Of a stretch of DNA of 64,000 bases, positions 33,833-46,300 are shown piece by piece. The position numbers and the translations under genes are program-made. Every line of letters starts with the position of its first letter. Positions within the stretch are counted from its first letter, which is position 1. The notes below the pieces were generated by a model. It was not told the DNA's origin and searched no databases. It worked only from the letters and a program-made list of their open reading frames with translations. This stretch comes from Earliella scabrosa (lineage: Eukaryota; Basidiomycota; Agaricomycetes; Polyporales; Polyporaceae): contig JABYQQ010000002.1 in NCBI GenBank assembly GCA_022605405.1, positions 1,178,001 through 1,242,000 on the forward strand, given 5' to 3'.

Positions 33833-36730
33833 ATGGCCGAAGTCAAGCGCGACGTCCGCAACCCCCTCCTCTTCGAGTGCGCGTGGGAGGTTGCAAACAA
33901 GGTCGGCGGTATCTACACCGTCATAAAGACCAAAGTCCCCGTCACCGTCTCAGAGTATGGCGACCGCTACACCCTCATCGGCCCACTCTCGTACAAGACC
34001 GCGCCCATGGAGGTCGAAGCGCAAGAGCCCAAGGACCCTCATCTTGCCGCAACACTCGACACCATGCGCGAAGCCGGTGTCAAAATGCTCTACGGCCGCT
34101 GGCTGATTGAGGGTGCGCCCAACGTCCTCCTCTTCGACACAGGCAGCCAGTACTCTCGCCTCGACGAGTGGAAGGGCGATCTATGGAACCTCGCTGGCAT
34201 CCCTACGCCCCCCAACGACCACGAGACAAACGAGACGATTGTGTTTGGCTACATCGTAGCCTGGTTCCTCGGTGATGTGCGTCATTTCTCCTCTCTCCAG
34301 GCAGTCTGCATGCCGGCGTGATCTACGCGCACGCCGTCGCGTCCTCGATCGCCGATACGGCCGCACTCGGATCTTGCGTGTGCAATGCCTTCTTGGCGTG
34401 AGCCTCCCTCCCGCCACCTACGCACATCCCACCCTCGTATATGGCGACGGCGACTTGGAGAACGACGGCCCATGCGCCCGTGGGCTATCATGCGTTCACA
34501 GGCATCGTTCGATCCTCCGTCCCTCGCCCACACGGGACGCCAGCGCATGCACACGTGAACACCTCGCTCCTTCTCGCGCCCTGTCGCTCCAACGCGAAAG
34601 TTGGACGCGATTAGAGATGCCGACGCGCCCTGTTCCTTCTTGAGCTTCTTGTACGTGTTCTTTAGGTTGACTGACGCGCTCCATACAGTATGTCGCACGC
34701 CAACTCGACAAGGCCGTGGTCGCCCACTTCCACGAGTGGCAAGCTGGTCTCGCCATCCCGCTCTTGCGCAAGCGGCACGTCGATGTCACAACGGTGTTTA
34801 CCACCCATGCCACCTTGCTCGGTCGTTATCTCTGTGCCGGCTCTGTCGACTTCTACAACAATCTCCAGTACTTCGATGTCGACCACGAAGCGGGAAAGCG
34901 CGGTATCTATCACAGGTACTGCATTGAGCGTTCCTCCGCGCACTGCGCCGATGTCTTCACGACGGTGTCACATATCACCGCATACGAGAGCGAGCACTTG
35001 CTGAAGCGCAAGCCAGACGGTGTCCTTCCAAACGGCTTGAACGTGGTCAAATTCCAGGCGATGCACGAGTTCCAGAACCTTCATTCGACTGCAAAGGCGA
35101 AAATCAACGACTTCGTTCGCGGCCATTTCTACGGTCACTACGACTTCGACCTCGACAACACGCTATATGTGCGTATCCTCTCACCTCTCTTCGCACTCTT
35201 CTACTCACAAAACGCTTCCAGATGTTCACCGCAGGTCGGTACGAGTACCGCAACAAGGGTGTGGACATGTTCATCGAGTCCCTTGCGCGTAAGTAACCCT
35301 TTGATGACCTCCTCAGTCAGGCGCCCATTGACGTCACCGCCAGGACTCAACTACCGCATGCAAAAGTCGGGATCAAAGACGACCGTCGTCGCGTTCATCA
35401 TCATGCCTGCAGCAACGCATTCGTATACCATCGATGCTCTCAAAGGACAGGCTGTCACCAAGCAGCTCCGTGATACAGTCACCGAGATCCAGAACCGCAT
35501 CGGTGCACGACTTTTCGAGCACGCAATGAGCTCAAATGGGTACGTCATGCTTGTTCTGGTCCAACTCACTGGCTCATTCTTGCACAGCGAGAGTGCCACC
35601 CTTCCTACAGCCGAGCAATTGCTCTCCGACGAAGACAAAGTCTTGTTGAAGCGGCGCATATTTGCACTGAAGCGCAACGCGCTCCCACCAGTGACCACGC
35701 ACAATATGGCCGACGACCCGAACGACCCGGTCCTGAACCAGATCCGGCGCGTACAGCTGTTCAACCACTCGCACGACCGCGTGAAGATCGTCTTCCACCC
35801 AGACTTTTTGAACAGCAACAATCCCATTCTTGGCATGGATTACGAAGAGTTCGTGCGGGGATGCCATCTGGGTGTCTTCCCGAGCTACTATGAGCCGTGG
35901 GGCTACACTCCTGCGGAATGCACGGTGGTAAGTAAAGTCGACACATGCGTGCCTTACGAAGACCGACCAGATCCTTGCAGATGGGTATCCCTTCCGTGAC
36001 GACTAATCTCTCGGGCTTTGGGTGCTTCATGCAAGATTTGATTGAGCGCCCGCAAGACGAAGGGTGCTACATCCTCGACCGTCGCTCACAATCCGTTGAG
36101 GACTCGGTGAACCAGCTCACGGACTACATGTTCTCGTTTTGCGCGAAGACGCGCCGGCAGCGCATCAACCAGCGGAACCGCGTCGAACGCCTTAGTCCCT
36201 TGCTCGACTGGAAGAACCTTGGCATCGAGTACTCGAAGGCACGCCAGCTCGCACTCCGTCGCGCGTACCCCGATGCGTTCTACGGTCCGGGCGGCGAGGC
36301 CGAGGAGGACGAGTTCGAGTTCGGTATGGAGCGCATGCAGCTACCAATCAGCGTTCCTGCTAGCCCGCGGTTCCGGATGTCTGGCATTGCGACCCCTGGA
36401 GACATCGGCACGCTCACCGAGGAGGTACGTGGTATTGAGTTGTCGCTGATAACGAATGTTCAAGACGCTGACTGCTCTCTTCAGATGCAGGCTCTGGGAA
36501 CGAGCGACTACCGCGGTTACCAGTGGCCAGCATCACAGGAGGACGAGGAAGAGGGATACCCGTTCCCGCTCGTGATGAAGGTCCGGTCGCGAACGAACTC
36601 TGTCATGTCCGGCGCAAGCACCCCTGGAGGCGGGCGCTCGAAGAGCCTGAGCGAGGGCGACCTGCGCAAGGCAGATGCAGCGCTCAGCAACGTCACCGAG
36701 GCGCAGCTGAACGGTGTCAACGGTCACTGA
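33833..36730 (+). CDS. Glycogen [starch] synthase (GT3 family)
   Basis: Elongates glycogen with UDP-glucose in the cytosol. Exons: 33833-34276, 34689-35168, 35222-35288, 35344-35539, 35588-35927, 35981-36424, 36485-36730. The N-terminus [23 protein letters not shown] is the UDP-glucose-binding region of GT3 enzymes. [22 protein letters not shown] and [17 protein letters not shown] blocks follow. [14 protein letters not shown] is the catalytic C-terminal motif, and [20 protein letters not shown] is the arginine-rich glucose-6-phosphate site. The C-terminal tail is Ser/Thr-rich ([27 protein letters not shown]), matching the phospho-regulated tail of Gsy proteins. I estimate about 735 residues. 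The first intron (412 bp) is seven times longer than the others. Orthologous to yeast GSY1/GSY2. Confidence 0.96.
34277..34688 (+). other. Long first intron of glycogen synthase
   Basis: A 412-nt intron from GTGCGT to CATACAG, with a branch-like TTGACTGAC close to the 3' end. The splice gives [19 protein letters not shown], as conserved. No snoRNA C/D or H/ACA boxes are clear inside. Confidence 0.8.
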
Positions 36731-37010
36731 TGAAGCCTTATGGTCTCCTACATGGCGAGTTGTGTAGATTTTGCGGACTGCAACCTGTATGTTACGCTAG
36801 GGTCATGTCAAAAAGCTCAAGTTACGTGATGGGAGAAGACGAAGATGGGCAGATATAGTTTCACTTACGGCGTACGAGGTGTTGTAGAACTATTATGATG
36901 TTTCCTGCCTCTTCCTCGGTCATGCTAGAACGCGGATGAGCGTTGCTCGTGAATGGTCAAGCATGTTTGCGCTAGAGATTAACTAGTATGCTCTACATGA
37001 CCGGATGGAT
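36731..37010. other. Convergent 3' intergenic region glycogen synthase / MAK21
   Basis: A 280-bp interval between two converging genes. I see only AT-richer 3' sequence. Confidence 0.5.
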
Positions 37011-40000
37011 CTAAAGGTTATCCTCGGGTCCGTCCTCAATGAGCTTCGCATAGTCCTCGTAGCTCGCGAACGTCGGGAGCGACCGCAGCTTCTTTCGCTG
37101 CGCCTTCTTTCCGTCTTCCTCACGTTTCCGCTTGCCCTTCTTCTCCGGTCCGGACGCAATCCCGCCCCACTCCTCGTTCTGATTCCCGGCCTCCCCCTCG
37201 CTCTCGCTAGCGTCGGACCCATCGTACTCGATCAGGCCCATTGGCACGTCGGCATCGAGCGAGAGCAGATCTTCGGCGTCCGAGCCCTCTACGAGCGAGA
37301 ACGCGTCCTCATCTCCGTCGTCTTCGTCGTCCCGCCCGACATCGGACGGCTCATCCTCTGACGCCTCCTCGTCATCACCCTCCTCGTCTGCTGACGACAC
37401 GTCGTCGAGGCCGGAAGGCACGTCGTCGCTCTCGTCGCTATCGACCATCAAGTCGTCGTCCTGGAGCTCCGAGGGCATCGTGGCCTTCATCGCCTGTGGT
37501 CGCGTCGGTGGTAAAGAACCCGCCGTGGATAGAGAACGCAGCTGCCTACCTTCCAGATCTCAGCCTCCTCCGCGTCGCTGTCTTGCTCCTCATCCTCGTC
37601 GCTCGCCCCGGGCGCAGCCTTCTCCCCCTTCGTGCTCAAGTCAAACCCGCCGTCTTCGCTGTCGCTGTCGCTGCCGGCAGCTGCTTCATCATCCACGTCC
37701 TCCCCGCTCTCGCTCCCGCTCTCACCCACGTCCCTCCCCTCATCCGCGTCCGACTCCGAGCCCGACAGTCCCTCCGAGTCCGACGCGTCGCCCTTGCCTT
37801 TCCGCTTCGCGACCTTCGCCGCCTTCCGCCGGTCCTTCTCGTGCTTGCGCACAAAGAACGTCCGGAAGAACGCCTCGTCGACCGGCACGTCCTCCGCCCT
37901 CCTCTTCCAAAACCGCTCGTCGTTCACCGGCACCGCGCCCGCCGCCGTGGCCTCGCCCTTGACGAGCGTCACGCCGTGCGCGAGGTGCGCGCCCTCGAGC
38001 GACGGCTGCATCGCGCTCGACCCCTTCGGCTTCGGCTTCTTCGGGTTTTTGTACACGAACCGGTCGAGGAAGTGCGCGAGCGTGTTGAGCGCGAGGTCCG
38101 GCGAACCCGTGATCGGCTCCGAGTTGAATAGCTGTCGCGCGTGCAGCGATATAGTGGGATGGTAGTGGTGCAGGAGGGGAAGCTGCGGATGCGTGAGGGG
38201 GTGGGCTGAGCAACGTTTTTGCGACGCTCGGACGAATCGATAGGCCACTTACGAGCTCGTACATGGGTGAGGCGAAGGCGTGTGCGTATTGCGGGTCGCG
38301 CTTCCGCGGGTCGTACGCTGGTGCATCGGGTGGGGGCACGGCTTTCGATTTGGCATTGCTAAGCAGCTGTTTGAGTGCGGGCGTGGTGCTGAACAGCTGA
38401 GGGACAAGATTACGATGGCAAGCTGTGCAACGACGGGTATTAGGCGTACCTCTCCCAACAGGTACAGGCCGCCCGCAACAAACTCGACAGCGCCTCCTGC
38501 GCCGGCGCCGCTGGCAAGCACTTGCACAAATCGTCGCACGAACGCGGCGACGCGCGCAGTGTCGTGGTCCGCTTTGAGAGCTTTGAAGACGAGGTTGAGA
38601 TAGAGCGCCTGCTTATTTGAGGTGCTCAGTCGGGGGTCCGTCAGCGAAGCATACAGGGTACGATAGAAGCGATCGCGAAGGGAAGTATGGAACGCCGATG
38701 GTGGTGTCTGAGCCTTCGAGGAGGAAGCAGTAGGAGCGGGTGAGGAGAGGGTGGTAGATATTTGCAAGACCAATGTCAGGGCTTGGAGGGAGATATTGAA
38801 TGTCGAGGTGTGGGTGATGCGGAAGAGGGTGTCGATATGTTTCTGGAATCTAAGCACGTGTCCGTTAACGGTGGCTCTGGTCTGGGATGACGCTAGTATG
38901 GACGTACATCGCGGAGCTGTCGCTGCTCAGGTGCATCTGGGCAAAAGGAAGAGCGCGGTTCACACCCGTGAGGATCGCACCGATGAGTCGAGACGAGGAG
39001 TCCTCGACTTCAGAGAATCCAGCATCGCCCTTGACTTCCTTCCGTTTTTGTTTCTTCTTCTGCTTCATATCCGACGCGTCCTTCCCTTTGCCCTTCAAGT
39101 CCTTACCCTTACCCTTCTTGGGACCTTCATCCTCGCTTCCCTCGTCGTCGTCGTGCTTTGATCCGAGAATCTCTTCGAACATTTCAAAGTACATGTCGAC
39201 GAGCGTGCGCGCGACGGCACGGTCCGCGGCTGATGGAGTCAAGACAACCTGATTGAGAGTGACGGACGCATAGTACCACGCGTGCGAGTTCCATCGTGCG
39301 AGTCCGCCCTCACTCGTTTTCTCCTTCTCCTTGCTATTGCTCTTGGCCTTGCCAGACGACGATTCGTCGAAGCGTATGTGAGTGTTTTTTGTGGCATCGG
39401 TGGGGGTGGCTTGCGCAGCGGTAGAGGCGGGGAGGCGGAAGACGAGGGCGCGAATCTCGCGCACAATCACGCCCTTCATGGCAGGGTGCGCCTGGAGGAC
39501 CTGTAGGAGGTGATACGAGGCGCGCGAACATACGGACCTCTCCGTGTCGCCCTGTGACGAAGAATAAGGTCGATTCGCCGCCTACTGCGAGGTAAGGGAC
39601 GTACGAGTTTGTTCACCAGCAAGCGGAGGATGTTCTGCTCCTGCTCGGGCTGGGCGCGAAGGAGAGTGGTGAGGAAGGCAAGGGTCTGTGTGCGGACGTA
39701 GGAGAGGGGGTCGAGGGAGAAGGTCTCGAGGATCTGGAGTATGGAGAAGAAATACTTCTTGAGCCAATCCTCGAAGTACCATATAAGCAGGTGCTGGTTT
39801 GTCGCGTCAGGATGAAGTAGTGGCTGGTCACGGAAGTATCTGAGCAGTCGCGATAGAACCGGTGAGAGGGGAGATGGAGAAAAGAGTGCTCGCGAACGTA
39901 CTTGAGTTTCCGACCGGGACCTCCTCCACCGACCCACCAATCAACGATACAACGTATTGCCTTCAAGCCCTCGTCCCTTCCGCCCTTGGCGCGACCGCGC

Positions 40001-40434
40001 TGGGCCATCGTCCGGAGGCTCTCGAGCGCGGCGGTGTTGTGCACGGGGCTTGCCTGGACGAGAAGGGTGAGGGCACTTAGCCGATCTGAGAGAGTGCCGG
40101 ATGAGAGAATCGTTTTCAAAAAGTGTGCGTCGGAGGCGCTTTGTCCAGGAGACGAAGACGCATACTGTGCTGCATCTGCGGAGAGGAGGGATGCGGCGCG
40201 TTCTGTGAGAGAGGCTAGCTGGGCCGCGGAGGGCTGCGGGAGGTCTGGCTTTGGGGGGAGAGGAGGCAGGGAAGAAAACCAGGAGGACGAGGGTGCTGCG
40301 ACGTAGCCCATCGTCGTCGGCCACTGGTCGTTAGCAAAGGCTGGCCAGGGAGCAGCAGCTTTCTGGCGAGTGCAGTGGCAGGACAGGACTGGGTAAGTCT
40401 GGGGTAAGCATCCGCACTTGAGCGCGTCTCCCAA
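37011..40434 (-). CDS. MAK21: Ribosome biogenesis protein Mak21/Noc1 (CBF/Mak21 family)
   Basis: Nucleolar HEAT-like protein that, with Noc2, carries pre-60S particles. The first clear conserved block is WFSSLPPLPP. Then come KYFFSILQILETFSLDPLSYVRTQTL, HNALSFL-type helices, the Mak21 core HISTLFRIT-like segment (FQKHIDTLFRITHTSTFNISLQAL) and SNKQALYLNLVFKALKADHD. YDPRKRDPQYAHAF and ELNSEPITG-like blocks follow, and LAHFLDRFVYKNPK, FWKRRAEDVPVDEAFFRTFFVRK close the core. The C-terminal part is highly acidic with a KKGKRKREEDGKKAQRKK patch, ending SYEDYAKLIEDGPEDNL. The N-terminal extension of about 200 residues usual in this family is missing or in exons I cannot see, so the start (40434, or an internal Met at 40311) is uncertain. 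At least seven introns. Confidence 0.92.
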
Positions 40435-41065
40435 AAATCCTCGATTCGGCGTCTAGTGACACAGACTCATGACACAATCCAGCTTCCTCTCTCTCCTTCT
40501 CCTGAAGCTTGAAGCCCAGTGAAAACCCACTCGAGAACGCCCGAGATACAGGGAATATTCGGCTAATGTTATGATATTTCCGGGGCTCTCGATGCCATTC
40601 GGACAAATGAGACAAAAATCTACCCGGGCACTGCCCACTTGTTCGCCGCAGCGGTCATCATCGGACAGAAGACATCCATCTGACCATGGCTTGCCAGCGT
40701 CGAGAAAAATGTTACCTCACTCCATGATACTATCATTCACTGATGCTCAGTATGTCGAGATTCAATCAGAGGAACCGCCCCAGAACTGTGCTTGAAGTCG
40801 CCACACCGTGTGCTTGTCGACGTCCACAGTTATGCTTTGACCAACTGTCGTGTGGGTTGGTTCCCATGAACTTCGAAGCACAGGCTCAGGGCTCGGCTCT
40901 TTGGCAGCACCTAATCAGTGATTCAGCTCCCCATGTAGTACGTTGGGCAAGTATATCTAGTACGACTCGAAGGCTCACCATGGCCCACTCATCATCCTTC
41001 GAAATATCGTCCCTCAGGCTATCCCCTCACCATCCCTTGTCCCTCTCCGAATCTTCGAGGTGACA
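40435..41065. promoter_or_regulatory. Divergent upstream region MAK21 / DUF6533 gene
   Basis: 631 bp between two divergent starts. It may contain missing 5' exons of MAK21. No TATA box or RNA gene is certain. Confidence 0.45.
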
Positions 41066-42855
41066 ATGTCACAGCAGGCACAAGGGGCATTCGTCACGGC
41101 CTTCAGCAGCGTGTACGTACCACAGTGAAGATTAGACATGTACGTGGGCCCTCGCAATACTGACTGATGCTTGGGGCTGCAGTGTAATCTCGAACTACTG
41201 TGGCATATCTGCAACTGGTTCGTCCTGCATGCATTACTTCCCACTGCCTTCCTGATCTGATTTGCTGAGCCACTTAGCGCTTCTACTGTGCGAATACTTT
41301 GGCACCTTTCCCGATGAGAGGAACATGTTCTGGAGGCGAAAATGGACCGGTGCTTCGGTCTTGTTCTTCATGAACAGATACATTCCTCTCGCATCCTACG
41401 TTCTCAACAACATGAATTTCGGGGTTGTGAATGAAATGGTAAGTTTTCCTGTCCGCCAGTCATGGCAGAGTTGTTTGGGGCTAACGAAACACTTTCAGAG
41501 GTAGGGCAGACTCGTCAAGCGGACCGTCGGTACTCAATTCTGAATGACTCTGTTGTCAGCTGTCACACATACATCAAAGCATGTACTGTTGTCGAAATGC
41601 TACAATATGTTCCGTGGGCTGGTATGTATACTTCCAGTGCAACCACTGGCGCTGTCATCACACAACTCACAAAGTCATGTTCCCCTAGGCTTTTCTGCCC
41701 TTCGGGCATATGCTCTATGGTCTAACCGTGCAATGTCTTGCCTCATTTTTGCTCTCTCCATGGTACCTGTCGGTGCAAATGCTGTACGTAAATATTCCCC
41801 ACATATTGCCAGTGTCTGCTTTGATTAACCGTGAACACGTGTAGGCATACTTCTGGTCCCAAAGTAGCATCGTCATCGAAAGACTAGGATGCCTCGGGAC
41901 GGATACAGTGAGCGCAAATGGGGCCATTCGGTATGTCTCGAGAGTGCAGTAATGAGATGACATTGAAGTTCTTTCCATGATCGTGCCCTTGTTCGCACAG
42001 ATGTGGGTCCTGAAAAGTTGATTTGCGTGGACTCGCTGCTGACACTGACTGTGTGCCACTTTTCCCAGACGTGGCCATGTCACGATCATCACTCATCCTT
42101 TCGGATATCCTTGTCATCTCGGTCACATGGGCCGCCCTATATCGGCACAACAGCGTGTTGTTGGAGAGGCACTCTCTCATGTATATTCTTCTCCGAGACG
42201 GTCAGTGCCGTCATCAGATCATATATGTCAGTGCGGTTGACTGACACTTAGTTGAGCATAGGCACTGTGTATTTCACGTGAGTACGGAATCGATACTACA
42301 CACCTGATCGATCCTTGCATGGAACTGTAGAGTTCTGACCACTCAGGCTTGGTCTCAGGTGTCTCCTAGTGTTGAACACGCTGCATCTTACTCTCAGCAT
42401 CATCTCGGTGAGTGTCTACCTAGCTTTTGACTTGCACTACTAGTAGTGGATTGAGCATACTCATCATGCGACTCACTCAGATTGCGACACTTGCACTCGA
42501 GAATACAAGTTATTTGACTATCTTCACAGAGCCGTACGTCGCGATCATGTTGTCCTATAATCGCTCCGCAACCTCCACACGGTATCAGTTACAGCTGCTC
42601 ACGAATTACAGGTTGACGGCCATTCTCATGTCCCGGTTCATGCTCAATCTTCAAGCCGTCGATCACCGGAACCGAAACCATAATTCGACGCTGGGCGAGC
42701 TTGATAGTCAGCATCTACCAGCCGCAGGGAACGGCTCGCTCGTGTTCCAACGTGTGATCGGCTCGCTGGGATCAACGGGCATCGACGAGAGCATTCCAGT
42801 ATCCCCCGGGGCGGCCACTACCCTTGAACCGGAAAGATATGGGCTATCTATGTAG
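41066..42855 (+). CDS. DUF6533-domain seven-helix membrane protein, copy 1
   Basis: Member of a large Agaricomycete family of putative membrane proteins with unknown function. The start MSQQAQGAFVTAFSSV splices to VISNYCGISATALLLCEYFGTF and then DERNMFWRRKWTGASVLFFMNRYI, the hallmark of the DUF6533 domain. Later exons give FSALRAYALWSNRAMSCLIFAL, SRSSLILSDILVISVTWAAL and TSYLTIFTEP, each part of a membrane helix. The tail is hydrophilic (MSRFMLNLQAVDHRN ... GNGSLVFQRVIGSLGS). About six short introns interrupt it. It looks intact. Copy 2 at 54702-56438 has the same plan on the other strand. Function and ligand are unknown. Confidence 0.85.
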
Positions 42856-43338
42856 CCTTAGGCGATAGTTCCTTGCAGACGCTACCTGCCACGGACTTGG
42901 ACGTGGTTCAGGGGGCGACGCAGCGAGGGCTGGACAGACCATAAATTGCAATGTCACTTTTCATGCAGTCAGACACGTTGCCGTTAGGACTACCATCGAC
43001 TCAGACCGCCGACAACCGACTAATTAATTTGATGCGTAGCTGGCCAAAAGGCAATCTTCATGAGAACTTGTGTTCTCACCAGCGGTACTTACGCGGCTCC
43101 GGACACGTGCTAAGCACTCCATGCTTACAGGATGTATAGTAGTCAATATGAGATGGCCTGATGTGCGAGATGGTGTCTGGGAATGTCCACTATACTATAA
43201 GATACAGATGAGATGGGTCCTAATAGTGCAACAGGTATGCGAGTCATCAAAGCAGCGGGGAAATCATCATCATAGCTCATGAGTAGTAGCGTAGTCATCG
43301 TCGTCAGTGCAGTGGGTATCGTCCTATCATCATACTCG
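42856..43338. other. Convergent 3' region DUF6533 copy 1 / myosin
   Basis: A 483-bp interval between two converging genes. Short ATC/CAT-rich segments lie near 43260-43340. No gene is seen. Confidence 0.5.
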
Positions 43339-46300
43339 TCATTGCTTCCGTGGGGAGGACACCGGCGAACCCAAGAGCGCACTCGAGGGTCGCTCAAGAC
43401 GGCTGCGAAGGCGCTCCACCTCGCGTTCGAGGTTAAGGGCCTTCTGCTTGAAGTCTGCGGCCTCGCGCTCGGCTCGGCGTTTCGCGAGCTGCAGGTTGTT
43501 CTCAGATGTCAGCTGAATCAGAGGGAGATGTCAGTACTATCCCTGCATACGCCATTGTACGATGTCACATACAAGTTCGTCCATCTTCTGGCGCATGCTT
43601 TCAATCTTGCTCTCGTACGTATGAACTTCCTCCTCCAGACGTGCACGTTGACGCTCCACTTCTGCCAGCGCCTTGTCGGCAGAGCGATGGATGCGCGAAC
43701 TGTCCTTCGTGGATTGATTGAGCTGGCTTGTGAGCTCCTCAATACGCGACTCCAGACGGCGTGAGGTGGTCGCAGGGCGTGGTGGATTGAGTGACTTCGT
43801 CTCGAGATCCACAATGCGGACGTTCAAATCCTTGACTTGCTTCTCGAGGTTGGCCTGTCGAAGATACGTCAGTTAAACCACAGACAGAGAGGGCGAGACG
43901 CCGCTCACGTTCATCTTGTCGAGCTCGGAATTCTCCACGCGAATCTTGCCAAGCTCGATCTGGCACTCATTGGCGTACGATTCCGCCTTCTTCATCCGCT
44001 CGAACGCCATTGAGACCCGATCACCTTGCTCCTCTAGGGACCTCTCAAGGTCTTGCTTCTCGAGGCGCAGGCGTTGCAGCTCCGTGTCTGACGACATCCG
44101 GTTCGTGTCCACATGATCCATCTTGATGGCCTCGAGCTCGGCCTGCAGCGCGCGACGAGCTTTCTGAAGAAGCGCACGATCGGTCTCCGCGTCGTTGAGT
44201 ACGCTTCGGAGCTCGCGGACTTGCGAATGAAGCGAGACTATCTGGGACTGTTGTTCCGCTTGCGCCGCGACGGAGGCATCGTAAGCCTTCGTGAGATCCT
44301 GGATCTTGGTCTCGAGACGTTCCTTGTCCTTCTTCCACGAGCCGCCGTTGTAGACCTCGTCGTCATAGCGAAGCTGGAGCTCGTCGTACTCTGAGCGAAG
44401 CTTCCTGCTCTCCTCGCGGAGACGGCTCATGGTATCGCGCTGCGATTGCAGCTCTAGAGATGACATCAGTCAATGAAAACAGGTGTGACACGACATATGG
44501 ACAAACCTTCGCTCAACTGGGCAAGTTCGGCTGCACACATAGTCAGGAGAAATATTGTCGGAACAGAACTCATCCATACCTTGGTACTTCTTGCGCGTCT
44601 GATCCGCAGCAAAGTCGCGTTCTGCGATGTCCTGCTGGTGTTGCTTGCGTTCGTCCTCCATCTCCTCGGCGAGGCGTTGACGCAGCAGCTCAAGATCAGA
44701 GGACTCCCGACCTTCCTCTTCGAGCCGGCGCTCGAGTTCTTGCACTCGCTTCTCTGCAGCCTGCAGGCGTTGTTCGACTGCCTGACGGTCTGCGACGATC
44801 TCGGCATGGGCCTTCTCTGCATCAGCGAGGGCACGACGAGCTGTGTGCGCGTTCATGAGAGACCGTCACTTTACAGATGCAGAAAGGTATGCACATACCA
44901 AAGGCTTCAGCCCGAGCCGCCTTGGCACGGTTTATCTCAGCTTCCTCGTATCTCTTGAGATACTCGTCTGTCTTCGACTTGTAGGCCTCGATAGCTTCTT
45001 GCAGCTCTGTAACGACTAAGTTAGACATATCAGGGCGTGCGGTACTGACTATACCCACCAGAGTGAATGGTAGCTGTAGAGGAGGAAGTGATCTCTAGTT
45101 CTTGGAGGCGAGCTTGGAGACTGCGCTTGATGGCTACTCGACGCGTGAGCAGAGACCCCAGTAGAGGAGATTGACTACGACTCACTGATCTCATCGTTCT
45201 TGGCAAGAATCTCAGCGTCCAAACGCTCTTTGAGCGAATTGACTTCTGCTTGCAATTGTTTCTTGGCAGTAGTAAGCTCCTGAACTTGGCGACGTTGATC
45301 CTCGACCTCCATCTGGGCCGTTCGCTGTTGCACAAGCTTCATGGGAATCGTCAGCGACCGGGTGACGGTCTTTCCAACTATTCATACTTACCAACGCCTT
45401 GCGGGACTCCTCAAGACGCGTGTAGCTTTCGCGTTCCTGAGCAATAGTGTTCTGGAAGCGATCCCACATCGCCTGGACGCTATCGAGCTGAGCGGATTGG
45501 GCAGCACGACGGGCCTCTGCTTCCTCCTCCAGTAGTTCGGCGAGACGAGCATTCTCCTTGGCCAAGCGAGTGCGAGTAGATTCGATGGACTGCTTCGACC
45601 CGTCACTGTTCTGCAACTCCTCAGTGACCTCGCGGAGGGAAGTCTCTAGGTACTGCCTAATGCGCGTCGATGCAGCCATCTGGAGCTCGAGAGCCTGCAC
45701 CTGTTGACGTAGCTTGTCGACCTGAGCTTGACGATCTGGTGTGCGAGGAATTTCAGTGACGGAGTCCTTGAAGCGCACAGTGCCATTCGAGCGCGGCTTC
45801 GATGGAGTAACGTTGGCCATAACCTGCTCGCCAGTCTTGTGGCCGGTGTTGTGGCGTTGAGCACGATGAGAAAGCTCTCGCTCCATCTCTTCGTCGGCCA
45901 GTTGCAGTTCGCGCAGTAGTCGAGTGCGGAAGGAGTCGTCCTTAGGACCGCTCATAATGAGTCTGCGAATCTCCGCATGCTGACGATCGACATGCTCTTT
46001 GATACGGGCCGCAGCGGACTTCGAGAGGTCCGAGTCCGCCAGTTGCTGCTCGAGCTGTGCGATCTTGGACTCGTACTGGCGTTGAAGTTTCGCAAAGGAT
46101 GTGGGTGCCTCCGTTTCGTCCGCAAGCCGGGTGAGCTCGATCTCAAGGTTGTCCTTGGCCTTCTGGATGCCGATCATACGCGCTTCAGCCTCAGCGGTCT
46201 GCGCTTGGGCGTCCTTCAGCTCGTTCTGCAAGCGTCGTACGTGCACCTCGGCAGCTTCGCGTGCGCGACGCTCGTTCTCCAATTCTACGAGTGCCCTTGC

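Noticed and set aside
27450..36730. An operon or metabolic cluster linking RLI1, tafazzin, OTC and glycogen synthase
   Set aside because: The genes differ in strand and pathway and each has its own upstream region; ordinary housekeeping neighbours.
37241..38131. 296-codon Arg/Pro-rich frame opposite MAK21
   Set aside because: Its composition is the complement of the acidic MAK21 tail; no independent coding evidence.
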